Source of the DNA: Chloroflexota bacterium
GTDB lineage: Bacteria > Chloroflexota > Anaerolineae > Anaerolineales > Anaerolineaceae
DNA: 64,000 bases
NCBI GenBank assembly: GCA_021825925.1
Contig: JAKAFP010000004.1
Location: 62,001 to 126,000, forward strand
Direction of reading: 5' to 3'
Shown here piece by piece: positions 43,950-54,323 of the stretch. Each line of letters begins with the position of its first letter. Positions within the stretch are counted from its first letter, which is position 1. The notes under the pieces were generated by a model. It saw only the letters and a list, made by a program, of their open reading frames with translations. It ran no database searches and had not been told where the DNA came from. Both the position numbers and the translations under genes were made by a program.

Positions 43950-46388
43950 CTACAGGTTACTCTTTAATTTGAATTTGGCAACAACAGATTGTAATACTTT
44001 AGCCATGTCAGCAAGGCTTGATGCAGAAGCTGTAACTTCCTCAACTTGAGCACTCATTTCTTCTGCACTCGCACTTACTTCTTCTATTGCAGCACTATTT
44101 TCTTCGCTAACGCTGGCAATACTCTCTATAGCTCGCGTTACCTCAGAAGAATTTGCTGCCATTTGTTCTGTTGAAGCGGTATTTTCTTCAACGATAGCTG
44201 AAACAGAATCGACAGCAAAGACCAATTCTTCTGACGCTGCTTTCATACGACCGCTCGCTTCAGCCGCCATAGTCGCTTGTTTATTAACTGCTTCTGCTGC
44301 AGAAAGAATTTCAGTTAAGGCTAATCCAGCATCATTAGCGCTAATTACTCCCAGTTCAACTTCCTTTGCTCCTTCTTCCATGGCTTTTACTGCCTCTGAT
44401 ACGGTTTCCAAAATCCCACCAATTAATCCGCCAATCTCTTTGGTGGCTAATGAAGATCGTTCTGCGAGTTTTCGCACTTCATCTGCAACTACCGCAAACC
44501 CTTTTCCATGTTCACCCGCACGCGCCGCTTCGATTGCGGCATTAAGTGCCAAAAGGTTGGTTTGAGATGCAATGTCTTCGATTGTTTCTACTATCTTACC
44601 TATCTCTTCAGAACGCTTTCCCATTTCTTGTACTTTATCAGCCGATACTCCCACTTTAGTCTTAATACTTTGCATTCCGTTTAGGGTTCTCTTAACTGTT
44701 TCAGATCCTTTGCGAGCTGCTTCAGCTGCTGTAGCAGAATCACTCATTACAGCTGCTGCATTTCCAGCAACTTGGAGGATTTCTGAGTTAATTTGGTCGG
44801 TGGCATTTGATACTTTTAAAACAGATGAACTTTGTTCCTGTGCTCCCTTCGCAACACCCTCGATGGCTTGACTCATCTGATCGACTGCGTTAGCTGTTTT
44901 TGTAACCGCTTCTGTTTGATCCGTTGTTCCTTTTGCGACTTGTTGGACTGTCGTAGCAATTTGACTTGTTGCTTGCCCTGCTTGGTTAGCAGCAATTGCT
45001 AATTGTCCTGAAGCTGTTGTTAACTCTATTGCATTTTGTGATACTTGTTTAACTGTTGACTCTAAACTAACCACCATTTTTGCAAAAGTGTTTCCTAATA
45101 AGTCAGTATCACCTTTTGGTTCAACACTTATCGTTAAATCACCATTAGCAATTTTCATAGCATGAATCGTCATTTCTTTATAATAAGTAATAATCTTCGT
45201 AAATGCCCTACCTATTGCACCAATTTCATCAGTACGAAAATCAATTTTTTCTGTTTCTTTACGGTTCATGCCTGTAAGTTCTGCATCTCCAACAGACAAC
45301 AATTCTGCACCTTTTGTAAGAATTTGTATCGGTTTACTTACGAGAGACCCTGATACAAACCAAATAGCGATTAATCCGATTAGAATTAATCCGCTCGATA
45401 ATAGAATACTAATTAATGCTTGCTGAGAAGATACTCTGTTAATCTCTTTGAGAGGGACATTTAATTGGATTGCCCATGGTGTGGTAGTACTTCCAATCAA
45501 AATTGGCGCAAAAGTATGAAGCTTGTCACCTTCTTCGGATACTGTTTGTTTTCCAGCCTGAATTAATTTTATATCATGTTCAAAATCAGTTTGTATTTTA
45601 CTTAAGGGGGTCCCACTTAATTCTGGCTGTCCTTTTACTGCCGCAATTGTTCCATTGTTACTGATTATGTCCAAAGTTGCAGTATTGTTATACAGGCTAA
45701 AATTATCAACATGCATTTGTAGAAAATCAAGTTTAATATCGACCCCAGCCATTCCATAAAATTTCCCATTATATAAAATGGGCACTGTTGTAGAAGTTAA
45801 GAGAACTTTTGTTCCATTAATATCATATAAATATGGATCAATTATGCATTCGTTTTTTGTTCTTTTTGCGCAAAGATAATACTCACCTAGTCCTTCAGTT
45901 TCATAATCAACTAATGCAGTCAATTCAATAGCACCATCACTGTTGGACCGAACCCAATATGGAATAAACCTACCACTTGAATCTGTTCCATCTGTATTTA
46001 CAAAATCAGCATCCATTCCATCGAAAGCATTCGGTTCCCAAACGGTATAAACACCCAGAAATTCTGGATTGTTCTTTAATATTTCCTTCATCATGGCATT
46101 AGCTTGTACTCGAGTTAATTTTTCGGTATTTCGTGGGTCTTTAACCGATGCTAAGGATTGTGCGAGGGTCCTGGATGCATCCATTGCGACTTCGATGGCA
46201 GCATCAATTTGGCTGGCTTCAAAATTGGCTTGTCCAAGAGTGATTTCTTTTGCACTTTTTAGTGCTGCTAGTTGGGATGTAATCGATGAATAAACAATAA
46301 TTGTTCCCCCAATAATTATCAATATTAATCCTACGGCAAAAACTAGTTTTAGTTGAATAGTCTTTAGAATTAAGAACTTTTTTTTCAC
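43950..46388 (-). CDS. Methyl-accepting chemotaxis protein with Cache sensor
   Basis: An 812-residue receptor. A transmembrane helix lies near residues 8-33 ([18 protein letters not shown]), followed by an extracytoplasmic dCache-type domain (about 40-320) with [13 protein letters not shown] and [13 protein letters not shown] second helix at about 325-350 leads to a HAMP domain and a long cytoplasmic signalling domain whose hairpin tip is [20 protein letters not shown]. The start is GTG 46388 with AAGGA 8 nt upstream; ATG 46397 and TTG 46424 lack a site. No che genes are in the window, so its signalling partners are elsewhere. The ligand is unknown. Confidence 0.9.
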   Translation of the reverse strand: MKKKFLILKTIQLKLVFAVGLILIIIGGTIIVYSSITSQLAALKSAKEITLGQANFEASQIDAAIEVAMDASRTLAQSLASVKDPRNTEKLTRVQANAMMKEILKNNPEFLGVYTVWEPNAFDGMDADFVNTDGTDSSGRFIPYWVRSNSDGAIELTALVDYETEGLGEYYLCAKRTKNECIIDPYLYDINGTKVLLTSTTVPILYNGKFYGMAGVDIKLDFLQMHVDNFSLYNNTATLDIISNNGTIAAVKGQPELSGTPLSKIQTDFEHDIKLIQAGKQTVSEEGDKLHTFAPILIGSTTTPWAIQLNVPLKEINRVSSQQALISILLSSGLILIGLIAIWFVSGSLVSKPIQILTKGAELLSVGDAELTGMNRKETEKIDFRTDEIGAIGRAFTKIITYYKEMTIHAMKIANGDLTISVEPKGDTDLLGNTFAKMVVSLESTVKQVSQNAIELTTASGQLAIAANQAGQATSQIATTVQQVAKGTTDQTEAVTKTANAVDQMSQAIEGVAKGAQEQSSSVLKVSNATDQINSEILQVAGNAAAVMSDSATAAEAARKGSETVKRTLNGMQSIKTKVGVSADKVQEMGKRSEEIGKIVETIEDIASQTNLLALNAAIEAARAGEHGKGFAVVADEVRKLAERSSLATKEIGGLIGGILETVSEAVKAMEEGAKEVELGVISANDAGLALTEILSAAEAVNKQATMAAEASGRMKAASEELVFAVDSVSAIVEENTASTEQMAANSSEVTRAIESIASVSEENSAAIEEVSASAEEMSAQVEEVTASASSLADMAKVLQSVVAKFKLKSNL

Positions 46389-46675
46389 GATTATCATCCT
46401 TATTAATTTTTTGTTTTCCAACAATTAATACAATAATTTTTTACATTTTTTTACGCATATCTCATAATATTTGTACGACAAATCTCTTCCAATATTAATA
46501 AAAACTGAGTAAATTGAAGATTTTTCCAATACAGATAATCAAATGTGATGAATTCAAGGACACAAAAAATGAATGTGGTAATTGTCTTTATCCACATTCA
46601 CTCGTATACTTTCCATTTATCGACTTGTTGTCTTATAAAACCGAATCAGGTAAAAACAATCAATGAATATATGAT

Positions 46676-46714
46676 AAAAATCGGGCTGCAAATAAAACAA
46701 GCAGCCCGATTTTT
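46676..46714. terminator. Bidirectional terminator
   Basis: Bases 46676-46689 and 46701-46714 are exact reverse complements over 14 bp, with five A before and five T after the G+C-rich core CGGGCTGC. It can terminate on both strands, and it ends the lipoprotein gene 8 nt before its stop on the minus strand. Confidence 0.9.
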
Positions 46715-46722
46715 CTACATAC

Positions 46723-47250
46723 TTACCTCTTCCCGCCATCCCAAACGAGGAAGGGCATGTTTACTACAACTCCGGCTTTGGTCGTGGTCAGATTTCCATC
46801 TTTTTCGGCTTGAAGGATCTCAGTTTCGGACTTTAATTCAACTGCTTTGGCGCCTTCTGCCCATTTGGTTAGAATGATCTGACGAAGGGGTGAATATCCA
46901 TCCGTACCGGGGGGATTGTTGAAGACATCCGGTTGGAACCCAAGTGGACCCTTACCTGTCAATCCATTTTCAAAAACGTAGACATTTGCCAATGCGGATT
47001 CAGGGACATCCGCCAAGGCAGGGACAAAGAGTACCGGTGATTTCATCATATTAGTAAGTTTGTCAGCTATTCCGGCATCAGAGGCCTCAGTGTGAGTGAA
47101 GTAGATCTCTTTACCATCGGCATATGCCCGTCCAGCCGGCACCTGGGCAAATGTACCGGTGCCCTGTGGTTGTGTGCTGCAAGCCGCTAAAAACAAGGAA
47201 AGAACGATGACCGAAAAGATTATTACCTTGATACGTTTTGATTTGAACAT
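46723..47250 (-). CDS. Lipoprotein, DUF7482-like, in a copper operon
   Basis: A 175-residue secreted lipoprotein. A signal peptide of about 23 residues ends in the lipobox LAAC. The mature part has ADGKEIYFTHTEASD and MKSPVLFVPAL, and I believe it belongs to the group called DUF7482. No function is known to me. It is 26 nt downstream of copA on the same strand and is followed by a strong terminator, so the two form an operon and the lipoprotein may bind copper or protect the cell surface. Confidence 0.7.
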   Translation of the reverse strand: MFKSKRIKVIIFSVIVLSLFLAACSTQPQGTGTFAQVPAGRAYADGKEIYFTHTEASDAGIADKLTNMMKSPVLFVPALADVPESALANVYVFENGLTGKGPLGFQPDVFNNPPGTDGYSPLRQIILTKWAEGAKAVELKSETEILQAEKDGNLTTTKAGVVVNMPFLVWDGGKR

Positions 47251-47276
47251 GCGTAGACTCCTATAAAAGTGAATAA

Positions 47277-49703
47277 CTAGATTTTCTTTGTACGCAGCCG
47301 GAGGCTGTTGGTGACCACAAATACGCTGCTGAAGGCCATTGCACCTGCCGCTAACACTGGCACCAGATAACCCAACGCTGCAGCTGGGATGAGGATGATG
47401 TTGTAGATGAAAGCCCAGAACAGGTTCTGTTTGATGGTAGTCATTGTGGCGCGTGAGAGCTGAATTGCCCTTGCGGCTCCTCGCAAATCACCGCTGATCA
47501 ATACCACGGGGGCTGAAGCCATAGCCACATCCGCGCCGGTGCCAATGGCGATGCCCACATCGGATTGAGCCAGAGCGGGCGCGTCATTGACGCCATCCCC
47601 TACCATGGCGGTCACAAATCCTTGTGCCTGAAGTTTCTTAACTTCAGCAGCCTTGTCACCCGGCAGGACTTCGGCAAAGACCTGATCAATGCCCACTTGT
47701 TTGGCAATGGCTTGGGCGGTTTGCTGGTTATCACCGGTTAGCATAGCTACTTTGATGCCCATCTTGTGAAACTGTTGAATGGCCTCGATTGAACCTTCTT
47801 TAACTGTATCAGCGATGGCGATTGCACCAGACACGATATTGTCGATTGCTACCAATACAGTAGTTTTTCCTTCACCTTGGAGGCGTGAAACTTCTGAATC
47901 AAATGCCTTGGTATCAAACTGACGCTCAGACATCATGCGCGGGCTGCCAACCAACACTTGCAAACCATCCACCTGGGCTTCGACACCGTGGCCAGCAGTG
48001 GCGCTAAAGCCTTGCGGTTCGGAAAGCTTCAGGTCTCGATTGCCTGCCTCAGCAACCACAGCCTCACCCAATGGATGTTCGGATCCTTTTTCTACTGAAG
48101 CCGCCATCCGCAAAATGTCATTCTCTTTGAAGCGTGCATTTGTGACCACTATATCTGTAACCGAGGGCTGACCTTTGGTAATCGTGCCAGTTTTATCCAA
48201 GACAATCATCTTCACGTGTCCGGCACGCTCAAGGGCTTCCGATGTTTTGAGTAACACACCCATTTCGGCGCCTCTGCCTGTCCCCACCATAACCGCCGTG
48301 GGGGTTGCCAGCCCCATGGCGCATGGGCAGGCGATCACAAGCACAGCGACCATGACAATCAATGCACGGGTAAACACGCTCACATCAGAATTGATCGAGA
48401 GGGGTGGACCAAAGAACATCCAGGCTGCAAACGTGAGTAGAGCCATACCAATAACAGCAGGAACAAAATAGCCTGAGATGCGGTCCACTAATTTTTGAAT
48501 GGGAGCCTTGGACCCTTGGGCTTCTTCCACGAGGCGGATAATCTGCGCCAGGGCAGTTTCTTTTCCAATTTTGGTGGCTTCGAACTTGATCATCCCTAGT
48601 TTGTTGAGCGTTGCACCTATTACGGCTGCACCTGGTCCTTTTTCAACCGGCATGGATTCACCGGTTAACATGGATTCATCCACTGATGAACGGCCTTCGA
48701 CAACCACGCCGTCCACCGGGATCTTCTCTCCTGGTCGCACAATGATCACATCACCCACCAACACATCCTCCACAGGCACTTCCATCTCCTGGCCATTACG
48801 GATGATACGGGCACTTTTAGCACGAAGTCCCATTAGCTTCTTGATGGCTTCGCTGGTACGCCCCTTGGCACGAACTTCCAACAACTTCCCCAGTTTGATC
48901 AAAACAATGATCACAGCGGCGGTTTCGAAATAAACATGCCCAGACAATAGACCAAAGGTTACTGGCAGCGAATAAAGGAAGGCAGCGGAAGTACCGAGTG
49001 AGACGAGTACATCCATGTTCGCAGAGCCGTTACGCAGCGACTTGAATGCACCAACATAGTATTGCCATCCAACATAGAACTGAACCGGCAGAGCCAAGAC
49101 AAGCATGATCCACTTGATCCAGGCCGAGTGCGAAATTTGCATTGGCAGTAAACCAAGGTCGCCCGACATGGCAATTACAAATAGAGGGACAGTGAAAATC
49201 AAACCGATCGTCAATTGCCTTTTCTGTTGGTCGATCTCTTTCTGCCGCGCCATGGCTTCAGCATCTTCTGCATCGCCGCCTGTTTCAAGTGCTTCAAAGC
49301 CTGCCGCTGAAATTGCACGGCGCAGGTCGGTTTGACTGACCAATGTAGGGATGTAATGCAGTTGAACTTTTTCTGTTGTAAAGCTGACGTGCACTTCACT
49401 GACACCTTCAATTGAAGAAAGCGCTTTTTCTAAACGGCGCGCATCATTGTCATCGCTCATACGCTTAATGATCAAATCAGCTTCACCTTCGGCGATTCCA
49501 TAGCCTGCATGCTGCACACGACCTACCAAATCGATTAATGTGGATGTTTGCGGGTCAAACTCAACAGTCGCACGTTCTGATGAAAGGTTTACTGAAGCGC
49601 TTTTCACTCCGGTAGCTTTCTTTAGTGAACGCTCTACGGCGGCAGAACAATTGGCACAAGTCATGCCGGTTATGGGGAGAGTAATCAGTCGAATATCGGT
49701 CAT
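47277..49703 (-). CDS. copA: Copper-exporting P1B-type ATPase
   Basis: An 808-residue copper pump. The first HMA domain has GMTCANCS (C16, C19); a second HMA-like domain (about 80-145) lacks the CxxC pair and is probably structural. Motifs are [18 protein letters not shown] (the CPC copper ligands), [18 protein letters not shown] and [12 protein letters not shown]. The C-terminal helix keeps the YN and [15 protein letters not shown] elements of CopA-type pumps. The start is ATG 49703 with GAGGA upstream; the longer frame to 49754 has no site. A short palindrome, AGGCAATTATGCCT, lies at 49810-49823 upstream. Confidence 0.92.
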   Translation of the reverse strand: MTDIRLITLPITGMTCANCSAAVERSLKKATGVKSASVNLSSERATVEFDPQTSTLIDLVGRVQHAGYGIAEGEADLIIKRMSDDNDARRLEKALSSIEGVSEVHVSFTTEKVQLHYIPTLVSQTDLRRAISAAGFEALETGGDAEDAEAMARQKEIDQQKRQLTIGLIFTVPLFVIAMSGDLGLLPMQISHSAWIKWIMLVLALPVQFYVGWQYYVGAFKSLRNGSANMDVLVSLGTSAAFLYSLPVTFGLLSGHVYFETAAVIIVLIKLGKLLEVRAKGRTSEAIKKLMGLRAKSARIIRNGQEMEVPVEDVLVGDVIIVRPGEKIPVDGVVVEGRSSVDESMLTGESMPVEKGPGAAVIGATLNKLGMIKFEATKIGKETALAQIIRLVEEAQGSKAPIQKLVDRISGYFVPAVIGMALLTFAAWMFFGPPLSINSDVSVFTRALIVMVAVLVIACPCAMGLATPTAVMVGTGRGAEMGVLLKTSEALERAGHVKMIVLDKTGTITKGQPSVTDIVVTNARFKENDILRMAASVEKGSEHPLGEAVVAEAGNRDLKLSEPQGFSATAGHGVEAQVDGLQVLVGSPRMMSERQFDTKAFDSEVSRLQGEGKTTVLVAIDNIVSGAIAIADTVKEGSIEAIQQFHKMGIKVAMLTGDNQQTAQAIAKQVGIDQVFAEVLPGDKAAEVKKLQAQGFVTAMVGDGVNDAPALAQSDVGIAIGTGADVAMASAPVVLISGDLRGAARAIQLSRATMTTIKQNLFWAFIYNIILIPAAALGYLVPVLAAGAMAFSSVFVVTNSLRLRTKKI

Positions 49704-49911
49704 AAAATCCTCGTTGTAAGATAAATTTATAAAAATAAAGCTCATTGATCGCAATCAATCTTATTCAAAAGAATTGATTGCTTCAATAGGCCATACCCTC
49801 ATTATCAACAGGCAATTATGCCTATTCATTAGTTAGAGCTGAAATGTTAGACTCAACCAGATGAATTGAATTTTGTTTTTATTGATTTAATATTTAATAA
49901 TGGAGAACAAA

Positions 49912-51036
49912 TTGAATAATATTCTGATTGCTTTTGTCACAGGTCTTACTTCAGGCGGATTAAGTTGTTTGGCTGTTCAAGGAGGGCTTCTTGCAAGTTC
50001 TCTCGAAAACCAGATTGAAAAAGATTTTCAAAATGCAGGCCAAAGAAAAGGAAGAAACAAGAAGAATATCAAGCACTCAAGATCAAAGCTTGCGCTTCCT
50101 ATTTTGGTTTTTCTAATTGCAAAGTTATTAGCATATTCCATTCTTGGTTTCTTGCTCGGATTGGTCGGGCAGGCTTTTCAACTCTCTCCAATTGCACGTG
50201 CAATTCTACAAATCGGAATTGGTATCTTTATGCTTGGTTCTGCCTTGCGCATGTTGAATGTTCACCCCATTTTTAGATTTTTTGTTTTTGAACCCCCAGC
50301 GTTTCTTCGCCGGCTGATCCGAAAAACTGCCAAAAATGCGGATAATTCAACTCTTGTGACCCCGGCCTTTTTAGGATTCATGACTGTTTTAATCCCATGC
50401 GGCGTGGCTCAGGCTATGATGGCTGTGGCCTTAGGGACGGGGAATCCGCTTCAAGGTGCTGCCTTGATGTTCGCCTTCACATTAGGCACAAGCCCGGTCT
50501 TCTTTGCAGTATCCTATTTCGCCACCCAGTTGGGCCAAAAGCTTGAAAAATACTTCATGCGCATTGTAGCTATCGTGGTTTTGGTACTAGCCCTGGTAAC
50601 GATCAACAGCGGGCTCACTCTGGCGGGTTCACCCTTTACATTCTCAAGACTGGCAAGCAGTGTTTTCCCTCAGCCGCAGAACGTGGCCGCCGTTGCATCT
50701 GATCAAGTGACACAATCTGTTGAACCTGATACAAGCGACGCGACAACAGGTTCATCCGCTTCAGAAGGAAGACTGATAACCATCAATGTCGCAAACTCGG
50801 GCTACTATCCAAATGAAGTCCATGCCAAGGCTGGAATTCCTGTCACATTGAAGTTGATTACAGATAATGTTAGGTCCTGCACTCGAGCTTTTATTATTCC
50901 AGCTTTAGGGGTGCAGCAAATCCTTGACCAAACCGGCCAAGCCATGATCCAAATTCCAGCCCAGGAGAGCGGGACGCAAATCCAGTTTTCGTGTTCCATG
51001 GGCATGTACGGTGGAACAATTATCTTTGACCTGTAA
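49912..51036 (+). CDS. TauE/SafE (DsbD-like) membrane protein fused to a cupredoxin domain
   Basis: A protein of about 374 residues. The first 230 residues hold six to seven transmembrane helices of the sulfite exporter TauE/SafE, UreH-like or DsbD-like type (LTSGGLSCLAVQGGLLASS, then LIPCGVAQAMMAVALGTGNP). A linker rich in Thr and Ser follows, then an external cupredoxin-like domain with RSCTRAFI and FSCSMGMYGG, whose Cys and Met residues probably bind copper. The start is probably TTG 49912, because GGAGAA (49902-49907) sits 6 nt before it; the ATG at 49900 has no ribosome site. With the HMA protein downstream and copA on the other strand it fits copper handling. Confidence 0.8.
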   Translation: MNNILIAFVTGLTSGGLSCLAVQGGLLASSLENQIEKDFQNAGQRKGRNKKNIKHSRSKLALPILVFLIAKLLAYSILGFLLGLVGQAFQLSPIARAILQIGIGIFMLGSALRMLNVHPIFRFFVFEPPAFLRRLIRKTAKNADNSTLVTPAFLGFMTVLIPCGVAQAMMAVALGTGNPLQGAALMFAFTLGTSPVFFAVSYFATQLGQKLEKYFMRIVAIVVLVLALVTINSGLTLAGSPFTFSRLASSVFPQPQNVAAVASDQVTQSVEPDTSDATTGSSASEGRLITINVANSGYYPNEVHAKAGIPVTLKLITDNVRSCTRAFIIPALGVQQILDQTGQAMIQIPAQESGTQIQFSCSMGMYGGTIIFDL

Positions 51037-51045
51037 GAGGATAAA

Positions 51046-51264
51046 ATGACAAAACGAATAACGCTGAAGATTAACGGAATGGAATGTCCGAATTGTGCAA
51101 TGATCCTTGAAGGGATTGAGGACAAGCTAAAAGGTGTGAAGTATGCTGAAGCCAGTTATCGAAAAACGCAATTGATTGTTGAGTATGATGAATCACAACT
51201 TACAGATGATCAGATCAAAGCTGAAGTAAAACGAATGGGGTATGGAGTATTAGAGATCTTCTGA
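51046..51264 (+). CDS. Copper chaperone-like HMA protein
   Basis: A 72-residue heavy-metal-associated domain with metal site GMECPNCAM (CxxC, about residues 11-19) and the usual beta-alpha-beta pattern. It starts 9 nt after the cupredoxin-fusion gene, so the two are cotranscribed. It probably hands copper to the pump or to the cupredoxin. Confidence 0.88.
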   Translation: MTKRITLKINGMECPNCAMILEGIEDKLKGVKYAEASYRKTQLIVEYDESQLTDDQIKAEVKRMGYGVLEIF

Positions 51265-51382
51265 TTTCTCTCTGCCATTAAACCCAATAATAAATTAACA
51301 GTTCTTACTTTATCTAATTCTTATACTTATTCCATCCCTGTCTTTTTTAGGTTCATAGCAAAATATCATACCAATAGAAACA

Positions 51383-51414
51383 AGCCCTCCTTTCTTGAAG
51401 TAGAGAGGAGGGCT
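51383..51414. terminator. Inverted repeat between convergent genes, probable terminator
   Basis: AGCCCTCCT (51383-51391) and AGGAGGGCT (51406-51414) form a 9-bp stem with a 14-nt loop, 118 nt after the HMA gene and 99 nt before the end of the facing gene. The following plus-strand sequence is T-rich only after 8 nt. Confidence 0.55.
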
Positions 51415-51513
51415 AATAGTTATTTTGTAAATTTCTTCGATGTTTTTATTTTATTCACGTATTGGCTGGCAAACTTTCTCAATTAATTATTTTGATAGAT
51501 CTTGATTGTGATT

Positions 51514-52500
51514 CTAGACAGCACAGTTACTGCCATTTGTTAATGATTGTTTCAAAAAACCCTTCTTATCAAGCCATTGATGTAATTGTTGAAAGTTGCT
51601 GCCAGCGGAAACCTTTTTACTGACAATTAAATTGGCATCTATTTTTTTATAATCTAATTTTTCAGCAACTTTAAAATATGTTGCTTGTTCCAATGTCTGT
51701 TGTGGGAACCAGAAGGCATTTGCATATTTGGCGGATTGAAACATTTCATCCTCCGTTGCACCTTGTGAAGCCATTAATTCAAGTAAGCCGAGCATAGCCA
51801 TCCCGTGATTACAATCTGGAAAATGAGTTGGATTATCGCAGCAAGGCCTGTAGACACCTTTTGCCACTTCTTCGACTTTACTTTGTAGTTCTTCAGAAAG
51901 AATCAGGATAGGTGTGCTTGAAAATAGATCATTTATGGGTTTTTCCCCGATTGTCCAACCACCAGTCGATGCAAACCCGTCTATTCTTCCATTGCTCGCT
52001 GATTTGATTGGTCCATATTCCAACACAGGGTTTTTATTTGTCAGTCCTAAAGCCCAAAAATAATTAAGTAAAAATGAAGCATTTTCAGGAGTGATAACTA
52101 TTTCTTCATGACTCCCTTTTGTGAGGATCTCAATTTCTTTTTCTGTTAAAGGTGTACCGTTTTCTTGGTAAAGTTGTTCAAACCGGCTTAAATCTATTGA
52201 TCCTGCGGCTATGAGTTTTGGCCCAACTTCACCATAAGTTGCTCCGAGTTTAAATCCCTTTTTGGGATTTATTTCCTCCATTAAAGAACTCATTTGAATA
52301 GGCAAATTATTTTTTAATTCTTTGTTTCCCCAGAATAAATAACCGCTCCCCAGCCCCAATGTAAATATTATAAATGTAAATACTATTCGAATAAAGGAAT
52401 TTTTTTTCTTAGGTTTACTTAATATTTCTGTTTCTGCTAATTTTTCTACCAATTCATTTAATTCTATTCCTTTAGTTGAATCGCTTTCGCCCTCTATCAT
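51514..52500 (-). CDS. Membrane-anchored protein of unknown function
   Basis: A 328-residue protein with a charged cytoplasmic N terminus, one transmembrane helix (about residues 38-62, FTFIIFTLGLGSGYLFWG) and an external domain. A conserved-looking block CCDNPTHFPDCNHGMAMLGLLELMA (His, Cys and Met) near 226-250 could bind metal, most likely copper given the neighbourhood; the C terminus ends NCAV. I do not recognise a named family. Pairing with the small membrane protein upstream (53 nt away) is likely. Confidence 0.6.
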   Translation of the reverse strand: MIEGESDSTKGIELNELVEKLAETEILSKPKKKNSFIRIVFTFIIFTLGLGSGYLFWGNKELKNNLPIQMSSLMEEINPKKGFKLGATYGEVGPKLIAAGSIDLSRFEQLYQENGTPLTEKEIEILTKGSHEEIVITPENASFLLNYFWALGLTNKNPVLEYGPIKSASNGRIDGFASTGGWTIGEKPINDLFSSTPILILSEELQSKVEEVAKGVYRPCCDNPTHFPDCNHGMAMLGLLELMASQGATEDEMFQSAKYANAFWFPQQTLEQATYFKVAEKLDYKKIDANLIVSKKVSAGSNFQQLHQWLDKKGFLKQSLTNGSNCAV

Positions 52501-52553
52501 CAGTTTATTACTCCATAATTCATTATGAATAAAGTTGACTTTGGTTTTTAAGA

Positions 52554-52790
52554 TTAATAAATGTCACCCTTTAACTTGTACCAAATCCAGCCCACAACAA
52601 GACCTAAAACCCCTCCTATTAATCCAACAGCCCAATGGTATGGATGCGGATAAGAATCTAAAACTATGCGGCCAATCAAGTATCCGAGAAATGTTAATCC
52701 GATTATCCAAACAAAGACAACAATAGGCAATTCATTTTTCTTTTTGTTTCTCAATGCGTTTGGTTTTTTTAATGGTTTCATGTTACTCAT
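52554..52790 (-). CDS. Small two-helix membrane protein
   Basis: A 78-residue protein with a basic N terminus and two transmembrane helices (VVFVWIIGLTFLGYLIG and WAVGLIGGVLGLVVGWIWY). The start is ATG 52790, with AGGT upstream; the longer frame to 52946 has no such site. It resembles small AtpI-like helper proteins only in layout. It probably acts with the membrane protein downstream. Confidence 0.5.
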   Translation of the reverse strand: MSNMKPLKKPNALRNKKKNELPIVVFVWIIGLTFLGYLIGRIVLDSYPHPYHWAVGLIGGVLGLVVGWIWYKLKGDIY

Positions 52791-52961
52791 TTTTACCTGC
52801 CCATTCCAAATTTTATTTTCTGGCTTGTTTACTCGATACCAATAAAGAAAAATAATATTTTTGCCATAAATAAATTTATAGATTCTAAAGATAGTATAAC
52901 TGGCATATATTGTTATGTTTAGCGTCATTAAGCGTACGGACATCAAGCATTATGGCCTATT

Positions 52962-52975
52962 CCAGTTTAAACTGG
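52962..52975. promoter_or_regulatory. Perfect 14-nt palindrome between divergent genes
   Basis: CCAGTTTAAACTGG reads the same on both strands and is flanked by ATT and GAAT. It lies between the divergent starts at 52790 and 53086 and could be an operator for either gene. No matching regulator is identified. Confidence 0.45.
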
Positions 52976-53085
52976 TGAATGTTATCCTTTTCAGATTAGT
53001 TTGATAAAATCAATTTCGGAAGATTTTATTAATTTTCAAAAAAGATTAATTAATTTATGAACGCAGGAATTTTGGAGATTATTTC

Positions 53086-54252
53086 ATGCAAAAAATTTTT
53101 CATTTTGAAACAAATCTAATCCACGCAGGCCAGGCGCCTGATTCGGCCACAGGCGCGGTCATCACCCCGATCTATCAAACCTCTACCTATGCGCAAGAAG
53201 CCGTGGGAGTGACCAAGGGGTTTGATTACAGCCGCTCTGATAACCCCACCCGCCAGGCATTGGAACATTGTTTGGCTGCCCTCGAAAGCCCCGATCAGAA
53301 TCACCCTGCTTACGGTTTGGCGTTCTCTTCCGGCCTGGCCGCCACGGATACACTGCTGCGTTTGATCAAACCCGGTGAGCATGTGTTGGCCTCCAACGAT
53401 GTCTATGGCGGAACCTTCCGCTTGTTTGACAAGGTGCTGAAAGACTACGGCATTCAATTCTCGTTTGTGGATATCACCGATCCGAACCTAGTGGCAGCAG
53501 CACTCCGACCAGAAACCCGGCTGGTCTGGATTGAAACTCCCACCAACCCGCTGCTCAAGATCGCCGATATCGCTGAAATTTCAAAACGCGTAAAGGCGCA
53601 TTCACCGCAAATTCTGGTGGCCGTGGATAACACATTTGCTTCCCCCTACCTTCAGCAGCCGCTCGGCCTTGGCGCTGATTTTGTGGTGCACTCGACCACC
53701 AAATACCTGGGTGGTCATTCCGATGTGGTGGGAGGCGCGATCATTATCAAAGATAAAGCTCATTATGAGAAATTGAAATTCCTTCAGAATGCCATCGGCG
53801 CAGTGCCAGGCCCGCAAGATAGCTGGCTGACCTTGAGAGGCATCAAGACCCTCGCCTTGCGCATGGAACGCCATTCAGCCAATGCAGCAGAGGTCGCCAA
53901 ATATCTCGTTAACCACCCCGCCGTTGAGCGGGTGATCTATCCGGGTCTCGAGAGTCATCCCGGGCATCTCGTCGCCAAAAAACATATGAAATTGTTTGGC
54001 GGCATGCTTTCTGTGATCCTAAAAGGCGGCGCACCCGCAGCTAAAAAACTGGTGGAAGCGACCAAACTGTTCACCCTGGCTGAAAGCCTGGGCGGGGTGG
54101 AATCTTTGATCGAAGTTCCTGCCTTAATGACACATGCCTCGGTCGCCGGCAGTGCCCTCGAAGTCCCTGCCGGATTGGTGCGGCTCTCAGTTGGAATTGA
54201 AAACATTGAAGACTTGATCCAGGATTTGGATCAAGCATTAGCGACGCTGTAA
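53086..54252 (+). CDS. Cystathionine gamma-synthase/lyase (trans-sulfuration PLP enzyme)
   Basis: A 388-residue PLP enzyme of the Cys/Met metabolism family. Landmarks are TPIYQTSTYAQ, YSRSDNPTR (about 49-57), the PLP lysine in HSTTKYLGGHSD (about 205-216) and SLGGVESLIEVPALMTHA near 343-360. Cystathionine gamma-lyase splits cystathionine to cysteine; gamma-synthase makes it from homoserine esters. The two are hard to tell apart, but the convergent neighbour is a cystathionine beta-synthase, which favours the lyase and hence homocysteine-to-cysteine flow. The gene is clearly richer in G+C than its A+T-rich surroundings. Confidence 0.85.
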   Translation: MQKIFHFETNLIHAGQAPDSATGAVITPIYQTSTYAQEAVGVTKGFDYSRSDNPTRQALEHCLAALESPDQNHPAYGLAFSSGLAATDTLLRLIKPGEHVLASNDVYGGTFRLFDKVLKDYGIQFSFVDITDPNLVAAALRPETRLVWIETPTNPLLKIADIAEISKRVKAHSPQILVAVDNTFASPYLQQPLGLGADFVVHSTTKYLGGHSDVVGGAIIIKDKAHYEKLKFLQNAIGAVPGPQDSWLTLRGIKTLALRMERHSANAAEVAKYLVNHPAVERVIYPGLESHPGHLVAKKHMKLFGGMLSVILKGGAPAAKKLVEATKLFTLAESLGGVESLIEVPALMTHASVAGSALEVPAGLVRLSVGIENIEDLIQDLDQALATL

Positions 54253-54273
54253 CTAGTTTTTACCGATGAACAG

Positions 54274-54306
54274 AACAGGCACCTGGTTTCATCCAGAGTG
54301 CCTGTT
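54274..54306. terminator. Bidirectional hairpin between the two transsulfuration genes
   Basis: AACAGGCAC (54274-54282) pairs with GTGCCTGTT (54298-54306), and CTGG/CCAG continues the stem inward with one bulged base, leaving a 6-nt loop. It lies 22 nt after the plus-strand gene and 18 nt from the end of the minus-strand gene, with T-rich sequence following on the plus strand. Confidence 0.75.
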
Positions 54307-54323
54307 ATGTTGTAATTTTGTCT

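Noticed and set aside
53057..53119. 20-codon upstream ORF overlapping the cystathionine gamma-synthase start
   Set aside because: It has only one Cys codon, no terminator follows, and it overlaps the ribosome site of the gene. It is not a second attenuator on present evidence.
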